Source: Symbiodinium natans (lineage: Eukaryota > Sar > Dinophyceae > Suessiales > Symbiodiniaceae). Taken from it: a stretch of DNA of 62,000 bases. Positions 1 to 11,645 of this stretch are shown here, in pieces. Every line of letters begins with the position of its first letter. Position 1 is the first letter of the stretch. The notes beneath the pieces were generated by a model. The model ran no database searches. It saw nothing but the letters and a program-made list of their open reading frames with translations, and was not told the origin of the DNA. Made by a program: the position numbers and the translations under genes. The stretch lies in contig CAJNDS010002831.1 of assembly GCA_905221605.1 (NCBI GenBank), positions 1 through 62,000 on the forward strand, in the 5' to 3' direction.

Positions 1-267
1 ATTATGATTACTATTATTATTATTACTATTATGATTATTGCTATTATTATTATTAGTATTACTACCAGTACTACTATTATTATTACTACTACTATTATTA
101 TTACTACTACTACTATAATTATTACTACTACTACTCCTATTCCTACTCCTACTCCTACTACCACTACCATTACTACTACTACTACTACTGCTACTACTAC
201 TACGATTACTATTACGATTACTACTACTATTACTACTACTACTACTATTACTACTACAACTACTACA

Positions 268-325
<58 letters not shown>

Positions 326-429
326 TTACTGCTACTGCTACTACTACTACTACTATTACTACTATTAGTACTACTACTAATACTAGTACTACTACTACTA
401 CTACTATTATTATTATTATTACTACTACT

Positions 430-462
<33 letters not shown>

Positions 463-548
463 CTATTACTATTATTACTACTACTACTGCTACTACTACT
501 ACTACTACTACTACTACTGTTACTACTACTACGACTACGACTACGACG

Positions 549-644
<96 letters not shown>

Positions 645-660
645 GTATACTACTATTACT
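1..660. repeat. ACT/ATT triplet microsatellite
   Basis: About 660 bp of almost pure ACT and ATT triplets with occasional GCT, CCT and ACG variants. It reads as poly-Thr/Ile, poly-Tyr/Tyr or poly-Leu depending on the frame, so long open frames here carry no coding meaning. The tract runs off the left edge of the window, so its full length is unknown. Confidence 0.95.
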
Positions 661-1258
661 ATACTACTACGATTATATTTTTACTATTACTACTACTACT
701 ACTATTACTACTATTGTATTTATATCATACATTATATTTTATATTTTATATGTAGTTTATTATAAATTCCCATTATTATGTATTTTATATTTCGAATTAG
801 GTCTTAGATATTAAGTATCATAATATATTATATATATATTATATTATATTATACATATTTGTTGAATGCTATATATATATATATATTCGACATGAAATAT
901 TAAGTATTATTTATTCTATGTTTTGTACTATAAATGAACCAGTTTGTATTATATGATATTATATCATAAACTATTATCTTATAGTATATCATAAACTATT
1001 ATCTTATATTATATTAAATTAAATTATATTATTTCATATGTTTTATAATGTATTTTATATGATATCTTATATTATATCCATTTTATATATTATATTATAT
1101 TGCCGTTTTGTTTTTTCAATATTTTATTATATATTCCATGATAATATTACATATTGTACATGATATGTTATGTTAAAATTAATATGAATCATAATAATAT
1201 TGATATTAATAGAAACATAAATATGAATAAAATAAGTATAGATATGCAGAATATATTG
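661..1258. other. AT-rich non-coding stretch
   Basis: Very AT-rich DNA with TATA and ATTATA runs, between the triplet satellite and the minisatellite. I see no exon, RNA gene or inverted repeat in it. Its composition contrasts sharply with the GC-rich DNA that follows. Confidence 0.7.
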
Positions 1259-1541
1259 GTCGATCGCGTGGGGAACAACGTACCAAAACTCGAGTTTAAG
1301 CGCCTCGAGATGCGTTTTGTGTGAGAGGGTTGTCGATCGTGCTTCGAACACGTACAAAAACTCGAGTTTTCGCGCCTCGAGATGCGTTTCGTGTGAGAGG
1401 GCGGGTCGTCAATCGTGCCCGGAAAACCTTTCCAAAACTCGAGTTTTAGCACGTCGACACGCGTTTCGTGTGAGAGGGTCCTCGATCGGGTTCCGAAAAC
1501 GTACGACAACTCGAGTTTTCGTACTCGAAGTCGAAGTTTAT
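1259..1541. repeat. ~73-bp minisatellite, about 3.7 copies
   Basis: A tandem repeat whose units begin at about 1259, 1332, 1408 and 1480 (spacing 72-76 bp). Each unit carries GTCGATCG or a variant, then AAAACTCGAGTTTT, then a GCGTTTCGTGTGAGAGGG block. AAAACTCGAGTTTT is a perfect 14-bp palindrome in the better copies. Copies differ by substitutions, so the array is not recent. Confidence 0.85.
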
Positions 1542-2270
1542 TTTCTTTTTGATCCTTTTTTATTTATTTTTTGATCCTGGGCTGCGTTATTTTTTTTTTG
1601 ATCCTTTTTTATTTTTTTTGATCCGGCAGCCCCCGCTTCGCCGCTTTAGCGTCACTTCTCTGAATCACCGGCCCCCTTTCAAGGCAAAGGAGGGGGGGGG
1701 GGGGGTGGGCAAGTCGCCTCGCCAAGGAAGCGCCTGGGTGACGTGGTGGGCGAGATCGTCGTTGAACACCAGGACTTCGCACAGGGGAATGGCTTGAAGG
1801 GGATGGGGCCGAGCTGCTGTAGGAAGCCTTACGGCTCCGCCAGATTGGGGGGCCAATTGAGAAGTTTTTGATGAGTAGAGAAAGGATTCATATGATCTTG
1901 GTGGAGGACGTCGAATGACACGCTGGAAGCTCCAAAACATCCGTAAGCCATATCGAATGATTGTAAGCCTTAGCCGCCGAGACGCCCTGAAAGATCCGAG
2001 CACGTGTACAGTAAACTCCCAGAAGTTGGAGCATCCTTATCCCCATACCCCCAAAAGGTATACCAAGGGGAATCCCAGCTCTAAGTATCCTTAAAGCCAT
2101 GTTCCAAAATTCCTGGAGTTTACTGTAACTCCTACATCGACATGCCCCTGGCAAGGAGGCGCGGAGTAAGGTCGATGACGAGGTTCTCAGGCTCCGGCAT
2201 GTTGGACGCCAGTCGGGCCGACCTCTGCCCTTAAGGACCCTTTTTAGCCCCGAAGAGCAGAAGCACCAGT
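1542..2270. other. T-rich GATCC repeats, poly-G run, no clear gene
   Basis: Positions 1542-1625 hold several T-tract plus GATCC units. A run of about 15 G follows near 1691-1705. The rest is mixed GC-rich DNA in which I cannot support an exon. Confidence 0.5.
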
Positions 2271-2274
2271 GTTT

Positions 2275-2390
2275 GGGCCCTAAACCCTAAACCCTAAACA
2301 CATCTAAACCCTAAACCCTAAACCCGAAACCCGAAACCCTAAACCCTGAACCGCAAACCCTGAACCCTGAACCCCCTAAACCTGAAACCG
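2275..2390. repeat. CCCTAAA telomere-like array
   Basis: Degenerate CCCTAAA/CCCGAAA/CCCTGAA repeats directly upstream of a predicted splice acceptor at 2391-2393. A TTTAGGG array on the same strand lies just downstream of the exon at 2465-2570. Confidence 0.85.
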
Positions 2391-2393
2391 CAG

Positions 2394-2451
2394 GCGATTC
2401 ATGGACCCCGCCCGCGAGGAGCTGAAGCAGTGGAGCCAGAGGACCTTCTGG
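2394..2451 (+). CDS. Short internal exon, unknown gene
   Basis: A 58-bp exon candidate between a CAG acceptor and a GTGCAA donor. It encodes FMDPAREELKQWSQRTFW, with the charge and amphipathic spacing of a real helix, in otherwise telomere-like DNA. CCCTAAA repeats lie upstream and TTTAGGG repeats (2465-2570) downstream. I do not recognise the protein and cannot link it firmly to another exon. Confidence 0.45.
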
Positions 2452-2599
2452 GTGCAAAAAAAGGCTTAGGGAGTTCTAGGGAGTTTAGGGTTTAGGGAGG
2501 TTAGTTTAGGTTTAGGGTTTAGGGTTTACGGTTTACGGTTTAGGGCAGGGCTTAGGGAGTTTAGGGTTTTCGCAATTTCTTAGGGCCTGATACTGTTTG

Positions 2600-5500
2600 G
2601 GATTCAAGAGGGGTTGGGGTTCAATGGGTCGAGCCTTGGGTAGGTTCGGTGCTTAGGGTTTGGTGTTTGAGGGTAAGTCTTAGAGCATCATACAGCTTCA
2701 GTTTTGGATTCGTAGCACGCAGGGAGAAGATCTCCCAGAGGCTTCTTAAAGGGGGTGGGGGCCGGGACCCCAAGCTCCGAACCCCAAACCCTAAACCCTG
2801 CACTATAAAACCCCCAGATCTGGATACGGTCAGCAGGCAGTCGGGTGCGTGGAGGAAGCGCGTTGCCACACAACTGGCTGTGGGGAGTCCCCCTCCCCCT
2901 CGAAACCCGAAACACGCAAGCCTAAACCCGAAACCCCAAAACAAATACGCTTCTTGGGCTCCTGCCCCAAGAAGGGCTTGTGGGGGTTCGCTTGTGACAG
3001 GGGTCACTTCTCTAAATTCTGGTCCCTTTGAACCCTAAACCCTAAACCTTTTCTGGAACTGCAGTTAATATTTAGGGAACCCAGAAAGGGACCACCATTT
3101 TGAGAACTGGCCACATGGTGTTGGCAATGTTTTCCCCATCCCAGCAACAGAGGAGCAAAGTCAAGTCCCTGGCGGCCGAGGGCGCCTGAAACCGGCGCAG
3201 GTTCAGGAAAGCCATGGCACCTGTAAGACTATACTGCCTAAACCCCAAGAGACCCCCCCAAAAAGGCATAAGCCACGATGTGCGGACGTGACGAACCTGA
3301 GAAGCCTTGCCTGCCTCGTGCGACAGTGAGAGTCGACACCTCAACAGGATCGTGCCTCGCCTCAGTCCGAGTGCCTAAAAGCCTAGCACCCCATAGTGGC
3401 CTGTGGCCCCCTCACAGCACCCAAGCCCCAACCTAGCACGCCCAGGCTCCTTGGCAGCCCAGACGTCCTAAGCCCAGGTTGCAAAAAAAGGGAATACTGT
3501 TGTAGGGCGTGTGCACGCACGCTGTAGAATAAAGCGCGGGCTGCCAACGAGTTCTTTACAACGCCGGGCCCCATCAGAGCTGGGCAGGTTGCGAAGTAGC
3601 CGCCTGGCCAGGGAATGTCTCCACAGTGAAGGCAGCCTCTCCCGAAGCTCTTAAGCTTTTGGGACCACCATTTTCTCGGGATGTTTATGTGACCCTTGTG
3701 TGGCCCCTTGCGAAGAGCACCGCAAACCTGGCTCAACACCCCTTGAAAACCCCAAGCTGGAATGTCGTGCTCCCGAGAGAAGAGAAACTCTCAGTCCCCG
3801 ACTCGGTTTTGTGATGGGTTTGGGTGCTGTAGGATGATGGAGGTGCAAGATGTTTCTTGTCTTGTAGCAAGAAGAAGAAACGAATTATCAGAGCTTCCCC
3901 ATAGTTCTTGTGCCGTTCCGGTCCGCGATGAGATCTTAAAGGGTCGAAGACCCCCAAACTTCCTCCACCCACACAACCTCCCCCCCCCCCCCCCCCAACC
4001 CCACGAAACCCCCCCCCAAATTTGCGGTTTTCGGAACATGGGTCCACGGTGCAGCCGTCGCGATTTTCGCTTGTGTGCTTCATGGCCACGGCAAAAAAGT
4101 CCTGCCTGTGGGGGCACCCAAAGCCCATAACCCCCCAAAGCCTCTTAAGTCCACAATCTGGCTTGTTCAGTGAAAACAGCCGGCCCATGTTTATCCATCT
4201 GTGGCTCAAGGTCGGTGCCCCCCAAAGACGGAGGAAGCGCCCCTTGAGACGCTCAAGTGATGGCTTCCGATTGCGCCTGCTCCTGCGCTCCCCGCGCTTT
4301 CTGAGGCGGTATGCGGATGGCGAGACATGGCGGGCCTCTCGGACTATTGTCATTGAGCACCGCGGTCGCTTCCGCAAAGGCCAGAGGCCTGAGGCCCCTG
4401 AGGATGTGGGTTCAGGGTTTAGGGTTTGGAGGGTTTAAGGTTTGGGGCTTATAGGGTTTAAGTTTAGGGTTTAGGGCTTAGGGTGTGATGCAACTCAGGT
4501 TTGGCGCCCGAGCCATCTTGCGAAGAGGAATGCCTCGGAGCCTCACGTGGCAACCGCAGCATCTGCCAGGACTTCTCGCACTCCTTCCAAACCCGAAACA
4601 GGCCGTTCACCGTGAAGGGAGTTGATTCGGGAGCATAAGAGATATGACCAGGTAGATGGACCACAGCACCAGCCTTTTCATGATTTAGCTCCAATTTAGG
4701 CCTCTACATTGAAGCCGTGGGGCCGTGTGCCCTTCGCTGTGGGAGGACTGCATCCTCAGCCCTTCCTGTCCCGGCCTCTTTGCCGGCCACGGGCTTCAAC
4801 TTCACGCCCCTCGCTGTAGTCTGCTTAGGATTGTGGTGTTTGTTGTTCTTTGACAACCAAGGGGCTATTCAACAACTTTCTTTCATTGAGGCTCTAAGCG
4901 GAGTACAATGGACCGGGGGGGAGATCTGGGGTTCGTAGGCGTCTTCCGACTGAACTCTGTCAGTCTTCGAAGACCTTCGTACAGTGTCTGCTGTGTGCTA
5001 TGATTGTGAAAGCTGTTGATGGTTTTCCTTTCTCAAGGTTTTCAGGTGTTGGGGCTTTAAGATTTTCCGTTCCCGATGCCCAACTGGATTTTGCTCGCAT
5101 CTGGGGGTTGGCACCTGCACGGGGCACCTCTCTGGTTTTTTGGGTTTGCAGTGTTTTGTGAGTTTGTAGAGGTCCTTTCGGAGGGCCAAGACAAGAGGTT
5201 CTTTTTTTGGCAAAATCACTTTCAAGGCCTGGGATTGCCTTCAGTGTCTCAAGCCTATACCCTCGAGCCCCTTTTGTACAGTACGTCCTACAAAAACCTA
5301 GGGTTTCTGAGCACTAAACGGTGCGGTCCTGACAAGGTCTCTAGAGAAGGTCCCCTGGGCTATGTTAGGACGAGAGCCGAGGAAGACTTCAGGCTCCCAG
5401 TCACATTTCCACATGGTGAACTTTTTAGCCCTAATCAGCCCACACACACACACACACACACACGTGCACCTTGCCAGTACTCGTAGAGTCGTAGAGCTGC

Positions 5501-6119
5501 TTGGGGAGCCAAGGCGCTAGAGATCCAGAAGCTCTGCCGGGCACGGATGGCGCTCTGACTCGAAGTACGCCTCCTGGGTTTCGGGGCTTCGGAACTTGCG
5601 GTGCAGTGGCTGGTGAGGTCTGGGGGAGCAGAGCTTCCATACACAGCCTCAATGAAGTGTCGCAAGTGCCCCTCTCTTCGCAAAGAGGAGTCCCATTGCT
5701 TCGAGCAGCTGCGGCCACAGCGGACGCCTCCACGGTGGTACGGCGCGGGAACGGCTCCCCGGTCAGAGGATGCTGCGCTTCAGGGTGACAGTGACAAGGG
5801 GACCTCCTTACGTGAGCAACGAAAAGGGCTGACAATTCTGGCGGGGTCTTTGGTGGTTGTTGGCGTTTGCGGGCTGTTTGTGCATGTTTTTCGGAACCGA
5901 CCCGGAGCCCTCGAATGGCTTTCGCATGCTTTCGCGCACTGCCGCAGCCCTGCCAAAAAAAATAAGGCCCTCTGCCTCTTTGGCAACTTGGGCGCCGCTC
6001 CGGCGGCTGAAGCCATGAGGCCATGATGTTTGATATGTTTGCCACGATGCTGATCTGACACCTCGCGACTCAAGGCTTCTTACAAGAACCTCCCGAGATG
6101 CCCCTTCCGTGTTCCACAG
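2600..6119. other. Mostly non-coding, no supported gene
   Basis: Mixed GC-rich DNA with scattered CCCTAAA/TTTAGGG fragments (2900-3050, 4400-4480), a poly-C run near 3979-3995 and a CA microsatellite at 5442-5462. Open frames on both strands overlap one another and lack consistent splice signals, so I report no gene here. Confidence 0.5.
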
Positions 6120-6760
6120 GAGGCGCGTGGCGCAGGTGCTGGGTGCGGAGCTCTTCCTCGTGTCCACGGAGGCCCCCGGGAAACGAAGAGCGAGGCGAAG
6201 CCTCCAGTCCTCCATCGCACCCTAAGCCGCTAAGCATCGCTAAGCAGGTCAGCCTCTTAATGGCCTTAAAAAGGAAATTTTAAGATACAGGAGCCAGAAG
6301 CTGGGGGGCAGGAGGGCTCGGGGATGGGATTTCGGGTTGAGTTTGGGTGCCTTTATTGGGGGGTTTGGGGTCGGGAGTCGAGGTCTGGGCTGTTGAGGGC
6401 CTACTTAAGGAACATGCCCGCCGCCAATCGGGAGGCCACGGAAGCCAACCTCGAGCCATTTCGCCCCTGGCAGCGGGCTGACCTGGCCGCCAACTCAGTG
6501 GATCCCGCAAGGCGGGGCCCCAGCGTTGCGTGGAGAGCTTTACCCCCCCCCCCCCCTTTTTCCCCTTCTCCCACTCCGGGTTGGGTTCTAAAGTGATAGT
6601 CGGTACCTAGTCTAGCGTTGGTGATCGCATACTCACATACTCATATTCCTCCTCTAGGTTTTCCCGAAAACCCCAAGAAGCCTTTTAAACCCTAAGGACC
6701 CTAAGGACCCCAGGTATCTCAACGAGTTCCCCGGCTGGAAGGAGGCCTTCAACATGGAAG
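6120..6760 (+). CDS. Three linked exons of an unknown gene
   Basis: Exons 6120-6194, 6410-6511 and 6714-6760 join in phase. The first (after CACAG, ending AG before GCGAAG) reads RVAQVLGAELFLVSTEAPGK. The second (after TTAAG, ending AG before GCGGGG) reads NMPAANREATEANLEPFRPW and beyond. The third (after CCCAG, ending before GTGCTC) reads YLNEFPGWKEAFNME. Both internal donors are GC and each acceptor is AG followed by G. The last exon ends in phase 1, so the gene continues. No family is recognised. If the first exon were read through, it would stop at 6225. Confidence 0.5.
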
Positions 6761-8193
6761 GTGCTCTTTTTGGACTCTTCAGGGGGGCCATTCTGTTAAC
6801 GACCCTTCCATCCGCCTTCTGTGCATCTTCTCTGTCTCTGTCTCTCTCTGTGTCTCTCTCTCTCTCTGTGTTTGTTTTCTTGAAGCGGAGGGGGAGGCTC
6901 TGGGTTCGTAGCAAATTTGGGCTCAGAATCCGGAGTTGTGTCTGTTCGTGGGTTCCGGCAGAGAGCGGGAGGGAGGTATGGATAAAAGGGAACTGTGGTC
7001 TCATCTTGCCGGGTTGCGCAAAACCAACCACATACGCTCTTGCGAGGCAACTTCCTGGGTGGCATCGTCTTCCCTGGTTCGGGCTGGTTCCAAGTGTACA
7101 GTTTGAGGCCAGGGTTTAGGGTTTAGGGTTTTGGGTTTAGGGTTTAGGGTCTTTTTGTTTTGGGTTGGGATGTGTGGCTCTTCGGGTTCTGGGCCAGTGA
7201 CAGTACAGGAGGGGGGGGGTTTCAATTGTCCTTCTGGGCCCATGCAGTGCACAGCCCGATGACACTGGGCACACGGCCATTTGGGGCACACGACCAGGCT
7301 TTGAGAGCCAATGCCCATCTAGACGCTTGCCTGAAGCCTTCCGCTCCAGTGTGACCACCCCAGCATTTGTGTAGACTATGACAAGCCACATTAAAGGATC
7401 CTGAGGTACTGTAGCTTACAAAAACGGATATTCGGGTTCGTGAGGCGTTGCAAGGAGCTCATCGACGAGGAGGAGCTCCAAAGGGGGTGACTCGCCAGAA
7501 GGGTCGAGTCCCATGCGATTTAGGGGTTGTGCAAAGGCTGCTAAGGGCTTTCGAGGTGTGTATTGAGTATATAGGGTTGTGCAGTAAGCAGGGTCCATAG
7601 CGTGACGTAAGAGAAGACCGGCAGTGGGGGTTATTTGAATCCTGCAATCGGAATTGTAGTGGGAAGCTTGCAGGTACCGGTACCGACACGTGGTCCTGTC
7701 GCGGTTCGACAACATGTGGTTGGAGCCCCATCCCCAGTTGCCGGACAGCCAGGGCTGCTGGATTCCGTGGCCTCTTGCCTGGCATTTCTCCTAGTTGTGG
7801 CTTTTGAAGCCCCTCCCCCCCCAGGCCACAGGGCAACAGGGCAAGATTTTATTTCCGGGTTCAGGGTGGCTGGGGTGGCTTCTTAAGAGCAACCTTCCGT
7901 GGCATAAGCCATACGCCTCCGAACCACCAAAGTGTATTTCCACCCTTTTGGTTCTCACGATGCCGGCGGATGTGGCATTAGTGTTCCAAAAGAGAGCCGA
8001 GGTATCGGGGAGGCAATGACTGGGGCGGCCTCAACGACCACCACGTCACTCGGCTTGTCTATGGGGTTCGTAAAATTCAAATTTGGTTAGGATGCGGCAC
8101 GCGAGATGAGAGGCTTCCAGGTCCTGCAGCTTTGCGATGGCTGTTGGGGTTCTCCAACTGGGCCCCTCCTGTCTCTAACGAAGTCTAACGAAG
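6761..8193. other. Intron-like DNA with TC microsatellite and TTTAGGG repeats
   Basis: A TC/TG microsatellite occupies about 6826-6872, and TTTAGGG repeats lie at 7107-7150. The remaining DNA shows no exon I can support, although the exon at 6714-6760 needs a downstream partner that I could not place. Confidence 0.45.
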
Positions 8194-8302
8194 GCCTGGT
8201 GCGACCGTCGCAGTGCGGATGTGTACATGTCCGGCCGGCACGACTCCGTCACGCAGACGGCCATGCGGAAGGAGCTGAGGCGAGAGGCAAAGAGCTCATC
8301 GG
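8194..8302 (+). CDS. Internal exon, unknown gene
   Basis: The exon follows an ACGAAG acceptor and ends before a strong GTGAGA donor. It contains SADVYMSGRHDSVTQTAMRK followed by a basic ELRREAK segment. The mixed polar composition and good splice sites make it more credible than neighbouring frames. Its phase does not fit the exons on either side, so intermediate exons are missing from my model. Confidence 0.45.
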
Positions 8303-8569
8303 GTGAGAGGGTGAATGTGGGCAGTTCTGTAAACGAATAATGATTCCCGCACACTTTGGGGGACCCAGGAGAATGTAGAGAAGAAACTACCCATGTGAGA
8401 GGGTTGTAAACCATCGGGACTCCCTGCCAGGGAGTGGTACCACAGCTGCGGGAGACGCACCTATCCCGGGAGCCTGAATGTGACGAGGCAACTGCCTTTA
8501 GCACAGTTTGGTGTTTTTCTATTCTGGCCGTGGGGAAAGCCTTGCGCACGGGGTCTTTCTTCAGCCCAG

Positions 8570-8638
8570 GTTGAGAAGCACATTCGCTACATCCTGGAGA
8601 AGGCTGGCGCAACCCCACTCCGGATCCGATGGCCCTGA
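8570..8638 (+). CDS. Possible terminal exon, unknown gene
   Basis: After a CCCAG acceptor the frame reads VEKHIRYILEKAGATPLRIR and reaches a TGA at 8636-8638. The acceptor is AG followed by G. It could instead be internal with a donor before the stop. No family is recognised. Confidence 0.4.
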   Translation, partial: VEKHIRYILEKAGATPLRIRWP

Positions 8639-9055
8639 ACATCGAACACCCAAAAGAAGAGCTCGAGGCAACGGATCTCCGAAGCCTATAAGCCTTCGGC
8701 TCCGAGATTGCAAGCTTGGCAAGCTGAGCCGCAGAACCCCGAAACCGTCTACCGCTAACTCTATATGGAACATGTCGCCTCCTTATAGCCCGGCTTTGGT
8801 TCTGCAAAAAACCAACAAAACTAGACTTGAAGACAAGAACTGGGCATATACAGCCAAATATCAAAGCATTGCGAAGCAGCCACAAAATACCTACAAACCG
8901 GAGCAACAACCTCAACATGTCTCCTAAGCCCCAAAAATACCCCAACAAAAGCCCAAAAAGAAGCCCAAAAGAGCCCAACAACAACACCAACAGAACCAAA
9001 AACACACACCCCAAAAGCCCAAAAACAAGCCCAAATCCAAATCGCACAGCCCTAA

Positions 9056-9065
9056 ACCCGAAACC

Positions 9066-9132
<67 letters not shown>

Positions 9133-9139
9133 ACCCTAA
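9056..9139. repeat. CCCTCAA variant telomere-like array
   Basis: About eleven tandem CCCTCAA units, a one-base variant of CCCTAAA, homogeneous enough to suggest local amplification. It ends 15 bp before a predicted exon. TTTAGGG repeats follow that exon at 9271-9390. Confidence 0.9.
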
Positions 9140-9153
9140 GCCAAAAAAGAGAG

Positions 9154-9270
9154 GCGGGCATCCCCATCTTCCGCTTCCACTCGGGGCCCTTTCGCAGCTG
9201 CGGCGGGGCCCAGGGCTCGCCGGGCCCGGGCAAGGGCTGCCGCTTCGAGGAGGACCCCTTTTCTGCAGGG
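9154..9270 (+). CDS. Exon flanked by opposed telomere-like arrays
   Basis: Reads AGIPIFRFHSGPFRSCGG and ends with CRFEEDPFSAG, rich in Gly, Arg and Cys. The acceptor is GAGAG before GCGGGC. The donor is uncertain, perhaps a GATCAG start at 9271. CCCTCAA repeats precede it and TTTAGGG repeats follow. Function unknown. Confidence 0.45.
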
Positions 9271-9390
9271 GATCAGGGTTTAGGGTTTAGGGTTTAGGGT
9301 TAGTTTAGTCAGGGTTCAGGGTTTAGGGTTGAGGGTTAAGGGTTTAGGGTTCAGGGTTCAGGGTTTAGGGTTTAGGGTTTGGGGGTTGAC
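9271..9390. repeat. TTTAGGG telomere-like array
   Basis: Degenerate TTTAGGG units immediately downstream of the exon ending near 9270. No gene is supported between here and 10168 apart from scattered open frames. Confidence 0.85.
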
Positions 9391-10168
9391 TGCGGCCTCC
9401 CTTCTGCAGGAGCCGGGCGGGAAGGGAACAGGGCTGAATTGTAGAGGGTTTAACGAAAAGCAATGGGCTTCCGCTTCTTGTAGGCTTACTTGTGAAAAAC
9501 CATCTTCGAAATGACGACATACAGTAGTTCTCCGTTCAACAGCAGCACAACGACGAACCCTGCACACCTGTGTTGTTTACAGGTTTCATCGTTTTCATGC
9601 GCGGTTCTGTCACTTCTTCTATGTGCTATGGGCCGCAGACTTCCCTATACCATGTGCTTGTTCGGTTTCAACATCGACTGTCGTTCCGGAACTTCATGGG
9701 ACACGTGCCTAAGACGACAAACGTTTTGCGCGGAAGGTCCGCGGAAGGGTTCCGCGGAAGGAAATAGATTTCCATTAAAAGCATCATGGAATAAAAGCCA
9801 TGGCTCAAATGGGCTTTGGACCAGGTTCGAAGGGGATGGCTGCGTTTCGCCAGTGCTGCTGCGAGGGCCCCATTGGCATCACCATTCTCTGTGCAGGAGC
9901 TTGGGATGCTCGGTAAGAGCAGCGGGACGCAGCTGCTGGATGCCCCCTGGGATCAAATGCTTGAAGGGAATTGCGATCGCTTGGGCGTTTGTGTTGGGCT
10001 TCGGCTTTCTAGGGAAGGGGGGGTGGGGTGAATTTGTACGGCTTTTTGGTTTGCAGTTTGGCAGTGGCTTTTCTCAGGTTTCCCGGATTGAGCCATTAGG
10101 TCGCAGGTGATTGCCCAAACACTGCAATATTGACCATTACTGACTCCTCCCAAACTCCGACTGCTTAG

Positions 10169-10257
10169 GTACTGGAGCGTCTCCGGCAGAAGAATGCCCC
10201 AGCGGCCCCGCGCGAGCCACTTCTTGCACTGAATCGGGCCGATGGGCAGCAGCACCT
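10169..10257 (+). CDS. Exon, unknown gene
   Basis: After a GCTTAG acceptor the frame reads VLERLRQKNAPAAPREPLLA and continues as LNRADGQQHLS. A GC donor (before GCTTTA) is likely. If not spliced, the frame runs to a TAG near 10309. Helical and charged, not recognised. Confidence 0.4.
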
Positions 10258-10542
10258 CAGCTTTAGGAACAGCCGCCCTAAACCCACTTCTTCTACCCTC
10301 GCGCCTTTATAGCCAGGCCCTATATAAGCCTTAAACCCTGCAACCCTGTGCTCCAGGTACACGCACCATCCTATGTTCCGAGACCTTCCCGTTGAGCCCT
10401 GGCCGGTGACCCAAGAGCACCTCGGAGCTTTGGGCTGACGTGCGCTTGCAGTAGGGTCCTTGAGGCAATCTTGCAAGGCTCTTCGCGCAATGCAGAGGGT
10501 CAGAGAGTGCAAGGAGCCTTTGAGGACTTTAACTCGCCACCT

Positions 10543-10640
10543 CGAAGCCCCCTCGAAGCCCCCTCGAAGCCCCCTCGAAGCCCCATCAGCACTCCGAGCT
10601 TGCGTGTGCGCGCACGCGTGCGCACGTGCATGCGCGCGTT
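10543..10640. repeat. CCCCCTCGAAG tandem units and alternating CG/CA tract
   Basis: Three to four perfect copies of a 13-bp CCCCCTCGAAG-type unit (10543-10585) are followed by about 36 bp of alternating purine-pyrimidine (GTGCGCGCACGCGTGCGCAC and continuation, 10600-10640). The second part has the composition known to favour left-handed Z-DNA. Confidence 0.8.
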
Positions 10641-10665
10641 TTGCATTTCAGGGGGGACTACAGAG

Positions 10666-11576
10666 GTATGTCTTCGACTGGACCGGCCTTCGCTGGCCCC
10701 GAAGCATCTGCCGGAGCGGCGAAGCAACGCCTGCGGGCCGCGCAAGGTGGGGGAAAAACCGGATGAAGCGAAGAGCGGGTGAAGTTGTGGCGATCTGGGT
10801 TTGGGGCTGGTGACCTGGGTTTATCCATCATGGCTTGAAGGGCTGAAAAGGTGGGCTCGGACGGTTTTTTTAAACCAGCTCAACCCCTTGGTGCCAGGAG
10901 TGACCACTGGACGGCAGAACGGGAGTACTGGAAGTGGCTCTGCCAGATACATGTGGCACATCTGCGGTCGGGGCTGCAGCTTGCATCTCCTCCCATGCCC
11001 ATGGTGGATGCAGGCTACTTCCTGGGCATTGCAGTGGGGGAGGCGGTTCTCAGCAGTGACGGTCCTTTTGTCATGGGGACTATCGGAGCCATGCTGGGAC
11101 ACTGGGCAGCACGGGCAGCCACCATGTCGCAACGCAGGGCGCGGCCCTCGCACCTGTACGTGGCAGAAGTGGAAAGAGTCGAAGGAGAAGGTGAGGAGTG
11201 GTTTTGCGGCCTCCTATTGCGAGCCTTCCTGGAGGATTTGCACAAGCCCGCGCTCCACTGCCGGCCGCCCTCCTTGGCCTCGCTGTCGCAGTGGCTTGAA
11301 GACCAGGTCACTTGATGTTTTTTTATATTTTTGCTCCTCTTGAAGGGTGGAACTTGATGTAACGATGATGTAACAGCCCCTGCCGCCTCCTTGCGTGTCT
11401 CGATCTTGGGGGAAATTCAAGCGAAGGCCCGCGTGGACCTCCTTTTCCTCGGCCTCAGCGACCTCACCTGGCCCTGGCTGCAAGAGCGGGCGGGTCTTCT
11501 GCGGGAGCGTGCCGACATGCTGGTCATCCTGGAGGTGGCCTCGGAGGATTCCGAAGCAGCTCTCGTCACAACCAGG
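10666..11576 (+). CDS. Three-exon gene fragment, unknown protein
   Basis: Exon 10666-10746 begins with an in-frame ATG (MSSTGPAFAGPEASAGAAKQ) and ends in phase 1 before GTGGGG. Exon 10879-11306 enters with two bases after CCAG, so the phases match, and encodes about 142 residues including WTAEREYWKWLCQIHVAHL and PFVMGTIGAMLGHWAA. Exon 11377-11576 encodes ILGEIQAKARVDLLFLGLSD and WPWLQERAGLLRERADMLVI, ending before GTTAAG. The join between the last two is uncertain: the GTCACT donor at 11307 leaves the frame wrong, while a GA donor at 11317 (GATGTT) with the AACAG acceptor restores it. The Trp-rich start and the Gly-rich hydrophobic segment give no family match I trust. The gene probably continues beyond a TTTAGGG-containing intron. 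Confidence 0.55.
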
Positions 11577-11645
11577 GTTAAGGGAGTTTAGGGTTCAGGG
11601 TTTAGGGTTTAACTAGGGTTTAGGGTAGGGTTTAGGGTTTAGAAA
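11577..11645. repeat. TTTAGGG telomere-like array
   Basis: Starts within a few bases of the donor that ends the exon at 11576. The following DNA to 12065 shows no supported exon. Confidence 0.85.

Noticed and set aside
4-645. Long open frame reading Thr/Ile/Tyr/Leu runs
   Set aside because: Pure ACT/ATT triplet repeat; any frame stays open. No coding signal.
8175-9077. 300-residue minus-strand open frame
   Set aside because: Its first half is Gly/Phe/Leu low complexity from A/C-rich repeats, and the rest is the reverse of + strand exons at 8194 and 8570. No splice or family support.
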